Source: Myxococcota bacterium (GTDB lineage: Bacteria; Myxococcota_A; UBA9160; UBA4427). From it: a stretch of DNA of 64,000 nucleotides. The DNA is taken from NCBI GenBank assembly GCA_041389495.1, contig JAWKRT010000001.1, forward strand, positions 62,001-126,000. Direction: 5' to 3'. The notes under the pieces are model-generated. The model ran no database searches. It was not told the DNA's origin and saw only the letters and a program-made list of their open reading frames with translations. The position numbers were made by a program, and so were the translations under genes. Positions 11,116-19,800 of the stretch are shown in pieces; within the stretch, counting starts at the first letter, position 1, and each line of letters opens with the position of its first letter.

Positions 11116-11427
11116 ATGGCGATCGCGGCGGTCAGCATCGCGCCGGTGGGCGAGGGGACGAGCGTGTCGGCGTACGTGGCGGCCGCGCTCCGCGTCGTGC
11201 GCGCGCAGGAGCGCGTGCGCTATCGGCTCGACCCGATGTTCACGACGCTCGAGGGCGACCTGCGCGACATCCTCGACCTCGTGCTGGCGATGGAGGAGGC
11301 CGTGTTCGCGGCGGGCGCGCGGCGCGTGGGAACCGTGCTCAAGATCGACGACCGGCGCGACCGAACGGCGTCGATGGAGGCCAAGGTCGAGGCCGTGGAG
11401 CGGAAGCTGGCCGAGCACGACGGGTAG
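11116..11427 (+). CDS. MTH1187/UPF0045 thiamine-binding-like protein
   Basis: Small single-domain protein of 103 residues in the MTH1187/YkoF-like family, some members of which bind thiamine or a pyrimidine precursor. It shows the family pattern: SIAPVGEGTSVSAYVAAALRV at the start, LDPMFTTLEGD in the middle and an acidic helix before a C-terminal strand VGTVLKIDDRRD. A strong Shine-Dalgarno GGAGGTGA overlaps the folK stop and sits 7 nt before ATG. The C-terminal helix EAKVEAVERKLAEH may aid oligomer packing. Function in vivo is uncertain. Confidence 0.82.
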   Translation: MAIAAVSIAPVGEGTSVSAYVAAALRVVRAQERVRYRLDPMFTTLEGDLRDILDLVLAMEEAVFAAGARRVGTVLKIDDRRDRTASMEAKVEAVERKLAEHDG

Positions 11428-11577
11428 CGGCCCGGCTACGCTGCGTCCCGGCCACGACACCGTGAGCGTGGTCACTGCGCGCACAGGCAGGCCGACTCAC
11501 GCTGCCCGCGGCCGCCGACCGAAGGTGGGATCGCACAAGTCGGTGCGCCGGGTGGCGCGGATCTGGAGGGGAGAGCG

Positions 11578-12018
11578 GTGGACACGTCCTGCAATCTGGT
11601 GGCACAGCGGTTGGCGTCGGCGCGCCGTCGTCGGCCTGCGGTGCGCTCGCGCGCCGGCCGCGTCCTCTCTCGTGCGTTCCTCGCCCTGCTCGCCTGCGCG
11701 GCGCTCGCGCCGGCCGCGTCGGCTGGAACGACCGTCCTCTCCTTCCTCTACCCCGACGCGAGCGACATCGCGGAGTTCCGCGCGCTGATCGGGTTCGGGT
11801 CGGGAAACTACGAGCACGAGGTGAGCCTCGGCGTTCCGACGCCGAACGGCCCGGTGTTCTCGGCGCAGATCGCGATTCCGGACGACAAGGACGTCTACGT
11901 CGCGATCGTCGCGGTGAGCCGCGGCGGCCTCCGGAGCGCGCCGTCGAACGAGCGGATCCGCCGGACGACGGCCGATGTCCTGGGCGCGCCGGGCGAGCCG
12001 ATCGTCGAGCTCTACTGA
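11578..12018 (+). CDS. Exported hypothetical protein with Fn3-like domain
   Basis: 146 residues. An Arg-rich N-terminus is followed by a hydrophobic stretch (LSRAFLALLACAALAPAASA), a probable Sec signal peptide cut near residue 49. The mature part is about 95 residues of beta-rich sequence ending VAIVAVSRGGLRSAPSNERIR, the pattern seen at the last strands of fibronectin type III domains. It begins with GTG behind GGAGGGGAG. The next gene encodes a larger exported protein with a similar N-terminal domain, so the two may share a surface or periplasmic function. No enzymatic motif is visible and I do not recognise a named family. Confidence 0.65.
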   Translation: MDTSCNLVAQRLASARRRRPAVRSRAGRVLSRAFLALLACAALAPAASAGTTVLSFLYPDASDIAEFRALIGFGSGNYEHEVSLGVPTPNGPVFSAQIAIPDDKDVYVAIVAVSRGGLRSAPSNERIRRTTADVLGAPGEPIVELY

Positions 12019-12483
12019 GGGCCCCACGCGGCCCCTGGCCGCGACGCCCGCGCGCGGCGCCTCCGGCCCCGCCCGCAGCCCGGCTCGCGGGGGGCCTCCC
12101 CCGGCGCTGCGACGTCGCCCCCGATCCCGTACGCTGCCGCCGCCCCGAACTCGCGAGCGCGGGGCGCGCCCGTCCCCCCACGCGTGCGCGCTCTCCGGGC
12201 TCGCCGCAGCGGCGCGGCTCGCGGCTCCGCGAGCCCGCGCGCACCCGTGAATCCAGGACCGGCGCGCCCGGGACGACGTCCGTCGTCGCAGCCTCCATCG
12301 CGATCTTTCGCGCGATGTGGGGCCGGTGACCATCATCACGTCGTATGTGCGCGACTTCCCCGATGATCCGGCCGCCGCTGCGACGGGGCAGCGGTCGTTC
12401 TGCCGACGAAGTGCGGCGAGAGAGCGCGAAGCGGGTTCGACACGGAAGCGAGTTCGACGCACCGGGGAGCGGCGGAGCGAGAG
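12019..12483. other. 465 bp gap between two exported-protein genes
   Basis: No convincing gene. Short open frames on both strands read as Arg/Pro/Ala-rich shadow sequence. A short GGGCC...GGCCC inverted repeat follows the upstream stop but has no T-run. The 3' part (about 12320-12360) is locally less GC-rich (TCGTATGTG) and may hold the promoter of the next gene, but no clear -35/-10 pair is seen. Confidence 0.5.
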
Positions 12484-13959
12484 ATGTCGAGGGGACGGAT
12501 CCGGCACCAACGATGGCGAGCGAGCTCGACGCGATGCGCGCGCATCGCGGCCACCTCGCTGCTCTGCGCGCTCGGCCTGCTCGTCGCGGGCAGCGCTGCC
12601 GCCGTCGACGTCGTCGGACAGACCAACGTCGGCGTGAGCTTCTCCCCCGCCTCGGGTCCGGTCGCCGGCTACTTCGTGTATCTGCAGACGGGCGACGAGC
12701 CCGCGCCCGGCCGCCTCGCCGCGGCCCTTCCCGCCGGCCAGGTCGACTTCGAGGTCGGCGCGAACTACGGCGAGACCGTCACGGTCCGCGTTCGTCCCTA
12801 CGCCGCGAACGGCCAGCTCGGTCCGTTCTCTCCGCCTTCCCAGCCCATCGCGTTCGTTCCCGACGTGCCCGGCATCGACACGCCCGCCGAGCCCGACGCG
12901 GACGTCGGCCTCGTGTTCGCGCCGTTCCAGACCGGCACGTCGGTGCAGGTGCAGGTGCACCGAAGCGATCTCAGCATCGCGGGCACGTTCGACATCCGGC
13001 CGCCCGGTGGCGCGTTCACGCCCGCCTTCCTCGACATCCGCGCCGCGCGCTGCGACTTCGATGGCGACGGAACGAGCGAGTACGCCCTCGGCTTCGGCAG
13101 CGGCTCGCGCGGTGTCGTCGAGCTCCGGCGCGGTCAGTCGCGCGGCTTCTCGACGATCGCGACGCTCGCCGTCGGCACGAGCTCCTTCCACTCGCGCAGT
13201 GGCGCGACGTTCCCCGCGTGCGGCGATGTCGACGGCGACGGCCGCGACGAGCTCCTGATCGGTCGCGGTGCCGGCGGCGACGGCATCGTCGACGTCTACG
13301 ACGATGCGAACGCCGGCTTCGCGCACCTGCGGAAGATCGTGCTCGACTGGGACGAGTACGCGCAGTCGGTCGGCGAGACGCGGCCCGCCGCGGGCGACAT
13401 CGACGGCGACGGTCTCGACGAGGTGTTGATCGGTCTCGGAGCGGGCGGCCAGGGCTTCGTCGCGGTGCGCGACGACATGGCGCAGCGCTTCGCCACGATG
13501 TGGACGCCGAGCGCGCAGCGCGGCTGGCTCCAGTTCGATCGTCCCGGCGCGGACGGCGCCACGTGGCCTTCCGCCGTGCAGCTCGACATCGACGGCGCCC
13601 TCGAGGTGGTGGTCGGTCTCGGCAAGGGCTCGAACGGCGAGCTCGTCTTCCTCGAGGACGCGACGCGGCGCGCGGTCTTCTCGTTCGCGTTCGAGCCGCT
13701 TCCGGTCACGAAGGCAGGCGCGACGTCGCTGTTCGCGGGCTTCTCGTCCTACAACTCGTCGAACGGCGAGGTCCGACCCGGACGCGTCGACCTCGACGAG
13801 GACGGCACGGACGAAGTGATCGTCGGCTTCACCGCGGGCGGCCTCGGGCGCGTGCACCTGCTGCGCCAGGGCGCCTATGGCCCGTCGACGACGAGCAGCA
13901 CCTGGCTCGGCCTCCCGCAGTGGCTGCTGGCTCCGAACGGGCCCGGGCTCGCGCGCTGA
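12484..13959 (+). CDS. Exported FG-GAP/calcium-loop repeat protein
   Basis: 491 residues with a signal peptide (ATSLLCALGLLVAGSAAA). Residues about 40-130 form an Fn3-like domain related in style to the preceding gene. From about residue 180 there are FG-GAP/VCBS-type repeats with calcium-binding loops: DFDGDGTSEY, DVDGDGRDEL, DIDGDGLDEV, a decayed LDIDGALEV and DLDEDGTDEV, each followed by a VLIGLGAGG-like strand. This is the pattern of an integrin-alpha-like beta-propeller. It is probably exported and calcium-stabilised; a role in adhesion or surface structure is inference. No sorting signal or lipobox is seen. Confidence 0.85.
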   Translation: MSRGRIRHQRWRASSTRCARIAATSLLCALGLLVAGSAAAVDVVGQTNVGVSFSPASGPVAGYFVYLQTGDEPAPGRLAAALPAGQVDFEVGANYGETVTVRVRPYAANGQLGPFSPPSQPIAFVPDVPGIDTPAEPDADVGLVFAPFQTGTSVQVQVHRSDLSIAGTFDIRPPGGAFTPAFLDIRAARCDFDGDGTSEYALGFGSGSRGVVELRRGQSRGFSTIATLAVGTSSFHSRSGATFPACGDVDGDGRDELLIGRGAGGDGIVDVYDDANAGFAHLRKIVLDWDEYAQSVGETRPAAGDIDGDGLDEVLIGLGAGGQGFVAVRDDMAQRFATMWTPSAQRGWLQFDRPGADGATWPSAVQLDIDGALEVVVGLGKGSNGELVFLEDATRRAVFSFAFEPLPVTKAGATSLFAGFSSYNSSNGEVRPGRVDLDEDGTDEVIVGFTAGGLGRVHLLRQGAYGPSTTSSTWLGLPQWLLAPNGPGLAR

Positions 13960-14023
13960 CGTCGCCGCGAGCCTGCGCCAGCCCACCCGCCGCACATTCC
14001 CGATACCCACGATCGACAATTTG

Positions 14024-14106
14024 TAACGTCCAGCGCGATGGACTACTCAGACTTGCCGGTGCCAGGGGGGAGGCACGGGGCGCGCCCGCCCACGGAGATG
14101 CGGCCC
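14024..14106 (+). promoter_or_regulatory. -10 element and leader of cysH
   Basis: TAACGT at 14024-14029 matches the -10 hexamers used throughout the window and predicts transcription starting near 14037. An ATG lies exactly there (14038) in frame with cysH, but the 23 intervening codons use AT-ending or rare codons (TCA, TTG, CCA, AGG) unlike the genome. They also contain a GTGCC/GGCAC hairpin around a run of G. I read it as a leader of about 70 nt, with the true start at 14107. Confidence 0.5.
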
Positions 14107-14880
14107 ATGGCTCATCCGCTGCCCGCCAGTCGCGAGAAGGAGCTCTCCGCCGAGGTCGCGCGGGTGATCGAGCGCGACGAGCTCGAGCCGGCGAGCGCGG
14201 AAGAGATCCTCACCTGGGCGATCAAGAACTTCCACCCGAGGCTCGCGCTGTCCGCGAGCTTCGGGGCGCCCGACGGGATGGCGCTCCTCCACATGATGCA
14301 CGCGATCGAGCCGGCCTCGCGCGTGGTCGTGATCGACACGGGCCGGCTCCCGCAGCAGACGTACGACCTGATCGATCGCGTGCGCGATCGCTTCGACAAG
14401 AAGGTCGAGGTGCTCTTCCCCGACGCGGCCGACGTCGGCGAGATGGTCCGCGAGCACGGGCCCAACCTGTTCTACGAGTCGATCGAGAAGCGGCGGCAGT
14501 GCTGCCGCATCCGCAAGGTCGACCCGCTCCGCCGCTACCTGTCCGAGCTCGACGCCTACGTCACGGGCCTCCGTCGCGACCAGAACGCGAACCGCAGCAG
14601 CACGCGCAAGGTCGAGATCGACCGCGCGAACGGCGGCGTCGTGAAGATCAACCCGATCGCCGACTGGTCGCACGAGCGCGTGATGGCGTACGTGCACGAG
14701 CACGACGTGCCGCTGAACCGACTGCACGCGCAGGGCTATCCGTCCGTCGGCTGCGCGCCCTGCACGCGCGCCGTGAAGCCGGGCGAGGATGCGCGCGCGG
14801 GGCGCTGGTGGTGGGAGGAGGACGGCACGAAGGAGTGCGGTCTCCACCTGCAGATCGAGGAGGGCGGCTCGGGGATCTGA
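14107..14880 (+). CDS. cysH: Assimilatory APS reductase (CysH family)
   Basis: Adenylyl-sulfate reductase of the PAPS/APS reductase family, about 257 residues. It reduces activated sulfate to sulfite with thioredoxin in cysteine synthesis. The paired cysteines in RRQCCRIRK and the CAPC pair in VGCAPCTRA are the four [4Fe-4S] ligands that mark APS-using (rather than PAPS-using) enzymes. The late KECGLH carries the catalytic cysteine. P-loop-like LSASFGAPDGMAL and TGLRRDQ motifs are present. The start at 14107 has GGAG upstream; an in-frame ATG at 14038 is less likely. No cysND or sulfite reductase is nearby. It needs Fe-S clusters, which the suf operon at the window start supplies. Confidence 0.93.
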   Translation: MAHPLPASREKELSAEVARVIERDELEPASAEEILTWAIKNFHPRLALSASFGAPDGMALLHMMHAIEPASRVVVIDTGRLPQQTYDLIDRVRDRFDKKVEVLFPDAADVGEMVREHGPNLFYESIEKRRQCCRIRKVDPLRRYLSELDAYVTGLRRDQNANRSSTRKVEIDRANGGVVKINPIADWSHERVMAYVHEHDVPLNRLHAQGYPSVGCAPCTRAVKPGEDARAGRWWWEEDGTKECGLHLQIEEGGSGI

Positions 14881-14946
14881 GCCGCGCGGGCGCATCGCGC
14901 CGCGACGGGGATGCCCGCGACGGCGGCGTCCAGGACTGGAGGGAAC

Positions 14947-15477
14947 GTGGATCCTCGCCGCCGACGATTTCTCGCGACTTCGCTGCGCGTGCTCGCCGGC
15001 GCGAGCCTCGTGCGCTTCGGCGCGTCGCCCCGCGTCGCGCGCGCGGCGACGCTCTCCGATGCCGCGCGGCGTCTCCTCCCGACGAGTCCCTACGTCTACG
15101 TCTCGCCGCTCCTCGCCGATGGTCGCGAGAGCCGCTGCCACGCCGAGCTGTGGTTCGCCTGGCTTGACGAGGCAGTCGTCGTGATCGTCGCCGCCGACCG
15201 GTGGAAGGCGCGCGCGCTCGCGTCGGGCCGCGATCGCGCGCGCATCTGGGTGGGCGACCACGGGCGCTGGCGCGGCTTCGTCGGCACCAACGAGTCGTTC
15301 CGCTCGGCACCGAGCTTCGACGCGCGCGGCGCCGCGAGCCGCGACGCCTCGCTGCTCGACCGGCTGCTCGCGACCTACGCGACGAAGTACCCGGACGAGA
15401 TCGATGCGTGGCGCGATCGCATGCGCAGCGGCTTCGCCGACGGCTCGCGCGTGCTCATCCGGTACACGCCGGCCTGA
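14947..15477 (+). CDS. Tat-exported flavin split-barrel-like protein
   Basis: 176 residues starting at GTG behind GGAGGG. The N-terminus DPRRRRFLATSLRVLAGASLV is a twin-arginine signal, so the protein is probably folded, perhaps with cofactor, before export. The mature part (SPYVYVSPLLADGRESRCHAELWFAWL, then AADRWKARAL and VGDHGRWRGFVG) resembles the pyridoxamine-phosphate oxidase-like split barrel. I am not certain it binds flavin. It stands alone between cysH and a small exported protein. A related cytosolic-type protein is encoded at 37511. Confidence 0.68.
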   Translation: MDPRRRRFLATSLRVLAGASLVRFGASPRVARAATLSDAARRLLPTSPYVYVSPLLADGRESRCHAELWFAWLDEAVVVIVAADRWKARALASGRDRARIWVGDHGRWRGFVGTNESFRSAPSFDARGAASRDASLLDRLLATYATKYPDEIDAWRDRMRSGFADGSRVLIRYTPA

Positions 15478-15649
15478 GCCCTCGCTCCCGCCCGTCGGCG
15501 CCGCGGCCGCGCAAAGCGGCGCAGTCGGCGCGCAGGCGGGCGGCAGCGCTCGCCCGCACGCGGCCGGCGCGCTCAAGTGCGCGAGCGAGAGGCCGATGCT
15601 CCGCGAGGCCGCGCGACCCTCTCGCGCGGCCGCGCTCGGAGGTGCATCG

Positions 15650-16024
15650 ATGGTCACGCCCGCCGGCCTGCTCGCCCGCTCGACGTCCCTCTCGCGAGCG
15701 CTCGACGGAGCGAAGCACCTCGGCGGAGTCGCGTGCACGATCGCATGCCTCCTCCTCGCGTTCCCCGGTGTCGAGATCGCGCGCGCCGACGCGCCGCCCG
15801 AGGCCGCGGCCGAGTGCCGCATTCCGGATCGCACCGCCCGCCGCGCGGAGATGCACGCGAAGGCGAAGCGCGTCCGCACGCAGATGCAGCTCGCGGCCGG
15901 CGCCGACGGCCAGGCGTTCGTTCCGCTCAGCACGACGGGCATGAACTATCGATCCGCCACCGGATCCGAGCTGCGCGCGATCTCGCGCGAGCTCTCGAGC
16001 GCGCCGCCCGCCAGCCCCCGCTAG
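15650..16024 (+). CDS. Small exported hypothetical protein
   Basis: 124 residues. The start is set by a strong GGAGGTG 7 nt before ATG. A long N-region precedes a hydrophobic segment (GGVACTIACLLLAFPGVEIARADA) that looks like a cleavable signal peptide, giving a mature chain of about 75 residues. The mature part contains a basic helix (RAEMHAKAKRVRTQMQ) and a short Ser/Thr-rich tail. One cysteine remains after cleavage. No family recognised. The sequence downstream to 16168 is non-coding. Confidence 0.55.
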   Translation: MVTPAGLLARSTSLSRALDGAKHLGGVACTIACLLLAFPGVEIARADAPPEAAAECRIPDRTARRAEMHAKAKRVRTQMQLAAGADGQAFVPLSTTGMNYRSATGSELRAISRELSSAPPASPR

Positions 16025-16168
16025 TCGCGCCCTCCCGCCCGCGGCGTGCGCCGCCGCGGGCCTCCCGGTCCGCCCCCGCGATCTGTGCCATCCTCCGGCC
16101 CGGTTTCGCGCCCCAGCCCGAGCGACGGCCCGTCGTCCGCCGTGCGCACGCGGGGAAGCCACGCACGC

Positions 16169-18715
16169 ATGGATCCCGGCTCCACACTGCGACTGCGTCG
16201 GGTGACCGGCCTCGCGGCCGTCGCCTGGGCGATCGCCGCGATCGGCTACTCCGTCTCGATCCTGTTCGTCGCGCCCGACGACCTCGCGCTCCCGCTGCGC
16301 TGCTCGGTCGCCGGCACGCGCGCGCTCGTCGAGTGGTCGACGCCCGAGGCGCAGAACGCGGGCGTGCAGCGCGGCGATCGGATCCTGTCGATCGACGGCA
16401 TCCCGATGAGCTCCGTGCTGCGCGAGGGCGTCGGGTTCCTCGAGCCGGGAAGCGCGAACCGCTACGCGATCGAGAAGCCCGACGGGCGCGTGCTCGTCGT
16501 CGATCTCGCCCCCGCGCCGGCGAGCTTCCATCGCCGGCCCGGTCAGACGCTGCTGCACGTCGCGCTGCTGTGTGTCGCGGCGCTCTACCTCGGCGCCGGC
16601 GGCGTCGTCTGGTGGAGCCGCCACGAGCGCGCGGACGCGTGGGCCTTCATGCTGTTCTGCTCGATGATGGCGGCCGACGTCGCGTCGTCGCCGCGTCTCG
16701 ACCTCGCGCCGTGGTCGTTCCCGCGCGTGCTCGCCAACCTGCCACTGCTCGGCGCGTCGGCGTTCCACCTGTTCTCGTCGTATCCGATCGAGCCCAACTG
16801 GATCGTGCGGCATCGGCGCATCCGCGCGCTTCCGTACCTGGCCGCGCTCGTGCTCGTGCCGCTCGTGCTCTTCGCGGGCGCGTTCGGCGACGCGGGTGCC
16901 GCGGTCGTCTACGAGAGCGCGTTCTTCTTCGGAACGGGGCTCGCGGTCGCGTCGCTCGCGATCCCGTTGATGGAGCGGCGGCGCGCGTACGACGCGGGCA
17001 TCGGCGCGCGCACCGACATCATGATCCTCGCGGCGACGCTGAGCCTGCTGCCCGCGCTCCTCGTGCTCGTCGCCGAGGCGCTGCTCCAGGTTCCGCTGCC
17101 CGTGCACCTCGTGCTGCTGTGGGTGGCGATCTTCCCGATCGCGGTCGGCTACGGGATCCTGCGGCGCCAGCTCTTCGACTTCCGGATCGTCGCGCGCTCG
17201 TCCGCCGCGTACGGCGCCTCGACGCTCGCCATCACGGGCCTCTTCGCCTTCCTCATCACGTTCGCCGACACGCTCGTCGACCTGTTCGGCGTCGACGAAC
17301 GCTCGGTGCAGGTCGCGTTCCTCTTCCTCGCGATCCTCGCCTTCGATCCGCTCCGCGACCGCATGCAGCGGCTCGTCGACCAGCTCTTCGACCGCGACCA
17401 GTCGCGCTACCGCTCGGCGGTGCGCGAGATCTCCGAAGCGATGGTGTCGATGCTGAGCCTCGGCGAGATCAGCGATCGCATCCTCATCGCGGTGACGGAG
17501 ACGATGGGCGTCGATCGCGCGGTGGTGCTGCTGATCGACGAGCGCGACCGCGTGCTGAGGCCGTCCGCGCAGCGCGGCGACTGGGACGAGGACGACGTCG
17601 AGATCGAGATCCCGGCCGACCATCCCGTCTGGCGCCAGCTGTGGATGCGGCGCGAGGAGCTCTCGCGCGCCGACTTCGACGACGAGACGGACACCGAGCG
17701 GCGCGAGGCGTGCTGGGACGTGTTCGACTCGCTCGAGATCGAGCTCCTCGTCCCGATCCTCTTCGGCGTCGACCTGCTCGGCGTGATCGCGGTCGGTCGC
17801 AAGCTCTCGGGCGAGCGGCTCACCGTCGACGACCGACAGCTCCTGCGGACGCTCGCGAACCAGAGCGCGATCGCGATCGAGAACGGCAAGGCGTTCGACG
17901 AGATCGCGCAGCTGAACGAGACGCTCGAGGCGCGCGTCGAGGAGCGCACGCGCGAGCTGCGACGCACGCAGGCGCAGCTCATCCAGAGCGACAAGCTCAA
18001 GTCGCTCGGCCAGCTCGTCGCGGGCGTCGCGCACGAGCTCAACAACCCGATCGGGTTCGTGCACGCGAACCTGCAGCTGCTCGACGAGTACCTCGAGAAG
18101 CTCGCCCGCGCGCAGGGTCCGCCGCGGGACCCCGAAGCCGCGGAGAAGGCGCGCGCGGCGATCACGAAGCTGCTGCAGCGGAGTCGCGAGGGCACCGAGC
18201 GCGTGAAGCAGATCGTGATGGACCTGCGCTCGTTCTCGCGCACCGACCAGGCGGAGCTCCAGCGCGCCGACCTGCACGAGGAGATCGAGCGCACGCTCGG
18301 CCTCATGGAGCCGCGGCTCAAGAACAAGGTCGAGATCAAGCGCGAGTACGGCGAGATCCCGCAGGTCCGCTGCTACCCCGGGCAGCTCAACCAGGTGTTC
18401 ATGAACCTCGTGATGAACGCCTGCGACGCGATGGGCGACGGCGGCACGATCACGATCCGCACGCGCCCCGGCGACCTCGGCGTGCACCTCGAGTTCGCGG
18501 ACGACGGACCGGGCATCCCGGCCGAGGTGCGCAACCAGATCTTCGATCCGTTCTTCACGACGAAGCCCGTGGGCGCGGGTACGGGCCTCGGGCTCTCGCT
18601 GTCGCACGGCATCATCGAGCGGCACGGCGGGCGACTCTCGGTCGAGTCGACGCCCGGGCACGGAGCGACGTTCCACATCGACCTGCCGCTCGACGCTCCG
18701 CCGCCCGACGAATAG
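16169..18715 (+). CDS. Membrane sensor histidine kinase with PDZ and GAF domains
   Basis: 848 residues. In order: one N-terminal membrane helix (about 9-31), a periplasmic PDZ-like domain (AGVQRGDRILSIDGIPM, about 55-110), a multi-helix membrane region (about 130-420), a GAF-like domain (about 440-595), a coiled coil (LNETLEARVEERTRELRRT), then HisKA with the phospho-accepting His622 in VAHELNNPIG and an HATPase domain (NLVMNACDAM, DDGPGIP, TGLGLSLSHG). The class of dimerisation domain with HELNNP is typical of many deltaproteobacterial kinases. No response regulator is adjacent, so it is an orphan kinase. A PDZ domain ahead of a polytopic sensor suggests it senses an envelope protein or peptide; this is inference. 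Confidence 0.92.
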   Translation: MDPGSTLRLRRVTGLAAVAWAIAAIGYSVSILFVAPDDLALPLRCSVAGTRALVEWSTPEAQNAGVQRGDRILSIDGIPMSSVLREGVGFLEPGSANRYAIEKPDGRVLVVDLAPAPASFHRRPGQTLLHVALLCVAALYLGAGGVVWWSRHERADAWAFMLFCSMMAADVASSPRLDLAPWSFPRVLANLPLLGASAFHLFSSYPIEPNWIVRHRRIRALPYLAALVLVPLVLFAGAFGDAGAAVVYESAFFFGTGLAVASLAIPLMERRRAYDAGIGARTDIMILAATLSLLPALLVLVAEALLQVPLPVHLVLLWVAIFPIAVGYGILRRQLFDFRIVARSSAAYGASTLAITGLFAFLITFADTLVDLFGVDERSVQVAFLFLAILAFDPLRDRMQRLVDQLFDRDQSRYRSAVREISEAMVSMLSLGEISDRILIAVTETMGVDRAVVLLIDERDRVLRPSAQRGDWDEDDVEIEIPADHPVWRQLWMRREELSRADFDDETDTERREACWDVFDSLEIELLVPILFGVDLLGVIAVGRKLSGERLTVDDRQLLRTLANQSAIAIENGKAFDEIAQLNETLEARVEERTRELRRTQAQLIQSDKLKSLGQLVAGVAHELNNPIGFVHANLQLLDEYLEKLARAQGPPRDPEAAEKARAAITKLLQRSREGTERVKQIVMDLRSFSRTDQAELQRADLHEEIERTLGLMEPRLKNKVEIKREYGEIPQVRCYPGQLNQVFMNLVMNACDAMGDGGTITIRTRPGDLGVHLEFADDGPGIPAEVRNQIFDPFFTTKPVGAGTGLGLSLSHGIIERHGGRLSVESTPGHGATFHIDLPLDAPPPDE

Positions 18716-18760
18716 ACTGCGCGCCTCGCGCGTTCCCGCACCACGACGACAGGAGTCGCC

Positions 18761-19798
18761 ATGAAGCTCGGACTGATGGCGGGCTATTCGCCCGCGTCGA
18801 TGTCGCTCCCGATGGACACGATCCTCGAGGCCGAGCGCCTCGGGTTCGACTCGGTGTGGACCGCCGAGGCCTACGGATCGGACGCCGTGTCGCCGGCGGC
18901 GTGGATCCTCGCGCGCACGACGAAGATCAAGGCGGGAACGGCGATCATGCAGATGCCCGCGCGCGCGCCCGCGATGACGGCGATGACCGCGATGACGCTC
19001 GACGGCCTCTCGGGCGGGCGCTTCGTGCTGGGCCTCGGGCCGTCGGGCCCGCAGGTCGTCGAGGGCTGGTACGGCGTCCCGTACGGCAAGCCGCTCACGC
19101 GCACGCGCGAGTACATCGAGATCGTGCGCAGGATCTTCGCGCGCGAGGCGCCGCTCACGCACGACGGCGAGCACTACCACATCCCCAACACCGGCCCGGG
19201 AACGACGGGGCAGGGCAAGCCGCTCAAGAGCATCCTGCACGGGCGCGCGGACCTGAAGATCTACACGGCCGCGATCTCGCCGAACGGCATCGAGTGCGCG
19301 GCCGAAGCGGCGGACGGCTTCTTCCCCATCTGGATGGATCCCGAGCGCTACGACCTGTTCGCGCCGCACGTCGACAAGGGCTTCGCGGCGGCGGGGCGCC
19401 CGAAGTCGCTCGACGACTTCGACGTCGCGCCCTTCGTGACGGCCGTGCTCGGCGACGACGTCGAGAAGTGCCGCATGCCGGTCAAGGCGATGATGGCGCT
19501 GTACGTCGGCGGCATGGGATCGAGGAAGAAGAACTTCTACAACGACTACGTGACGCGCATGGGCTTCGAGGCCGAGGCGAAGCGGATCCAGGATCTCTAC
19601 CTCGACGGCAAGAAGGCCGAGGCCGCGGCGGCGGTGCCCGACCGGCTCGTCGACGCCGTCGCGCTCGTCGGGCCGCGCGAGCGCATCGTCGAGCGGCTGG
19701 CGGCGTGGAAGGAGGCGGCGGCGCGCAAGCACGTCGGCTCGATGCTGATCGGCGGCGGCGTCGACGCGTTGCGCGTCATCGCCGAGGAGGTCCTCTAG
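18761..19798 (+). CDS. LLM class (luciferase-like) oxidoreductase
   Basis: TIM-barrel enzyme of the luciferase-like monooxygenase family, 345 residues. It has the F420/FMN-using pattern: EAERLGFDSVWTAEAYGSDA, LARTTKIKAGTAIMQMPARAP, LDGLSGGRFVLGLGPSGPQV and GEHYHIPN. Proteins of this subgroup are usually annotated as F420-dependent, but the cofactor cannot be fixed from sequence alone. ATG follows AGGAG by 7 nt. A TAGACT hexamer overlaps the histidine kinase stop (18713-18718), giving a separate promoter with a leader of about 35 nt. It is followed within 2 bp by the DUF3179 gene, so the two are likely co-expressed. Confidence 0.9.
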   Translation: MKLGLMAGYSPASMSLPMDTILEAERLGFDSVWTAEAYGSDAVSPAAWILARTTKIKAGTAIMQMPARAPAMTAMTAMTLDGLSGGRFVLGLGPSGPQVVEGWYGVPYGKPLTRTREYIEIVRRIFAREAPLTHDGEHYHIPNTGPGTTGQGKPLKSILHGRADLKIYTAAISPNGIECAAEAADGFFPIWMDPERYDLFAPHVDKGFAAAGRPKSLDDFDVAPFVTAVLGDDVEKCRMPVKAMMALYVGGMGSRKKNFYNDYVTRMGFEAEAKRIQDLYLDGKKAEAAAAVPDRLVDAVALVGPRERIVERLAAWKEAAARKHVGSMLIGGGVDALRVIAEEVL

Positions 19799-19800
19799 CC

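Noticed and set aside
12317..12637. Open frame overlapping the start of the FG-GAP gene
   Set aside because: Arg-rich shadow in another frame; the FG-GAP gene has the signal peptide and the domain pattern.
14038..14106. N-terminal extension of CysH from ATG 14038
   Set aside because: The codons are unlike the genome's usage and the residues are not part of the family; kept as a leader with a note.
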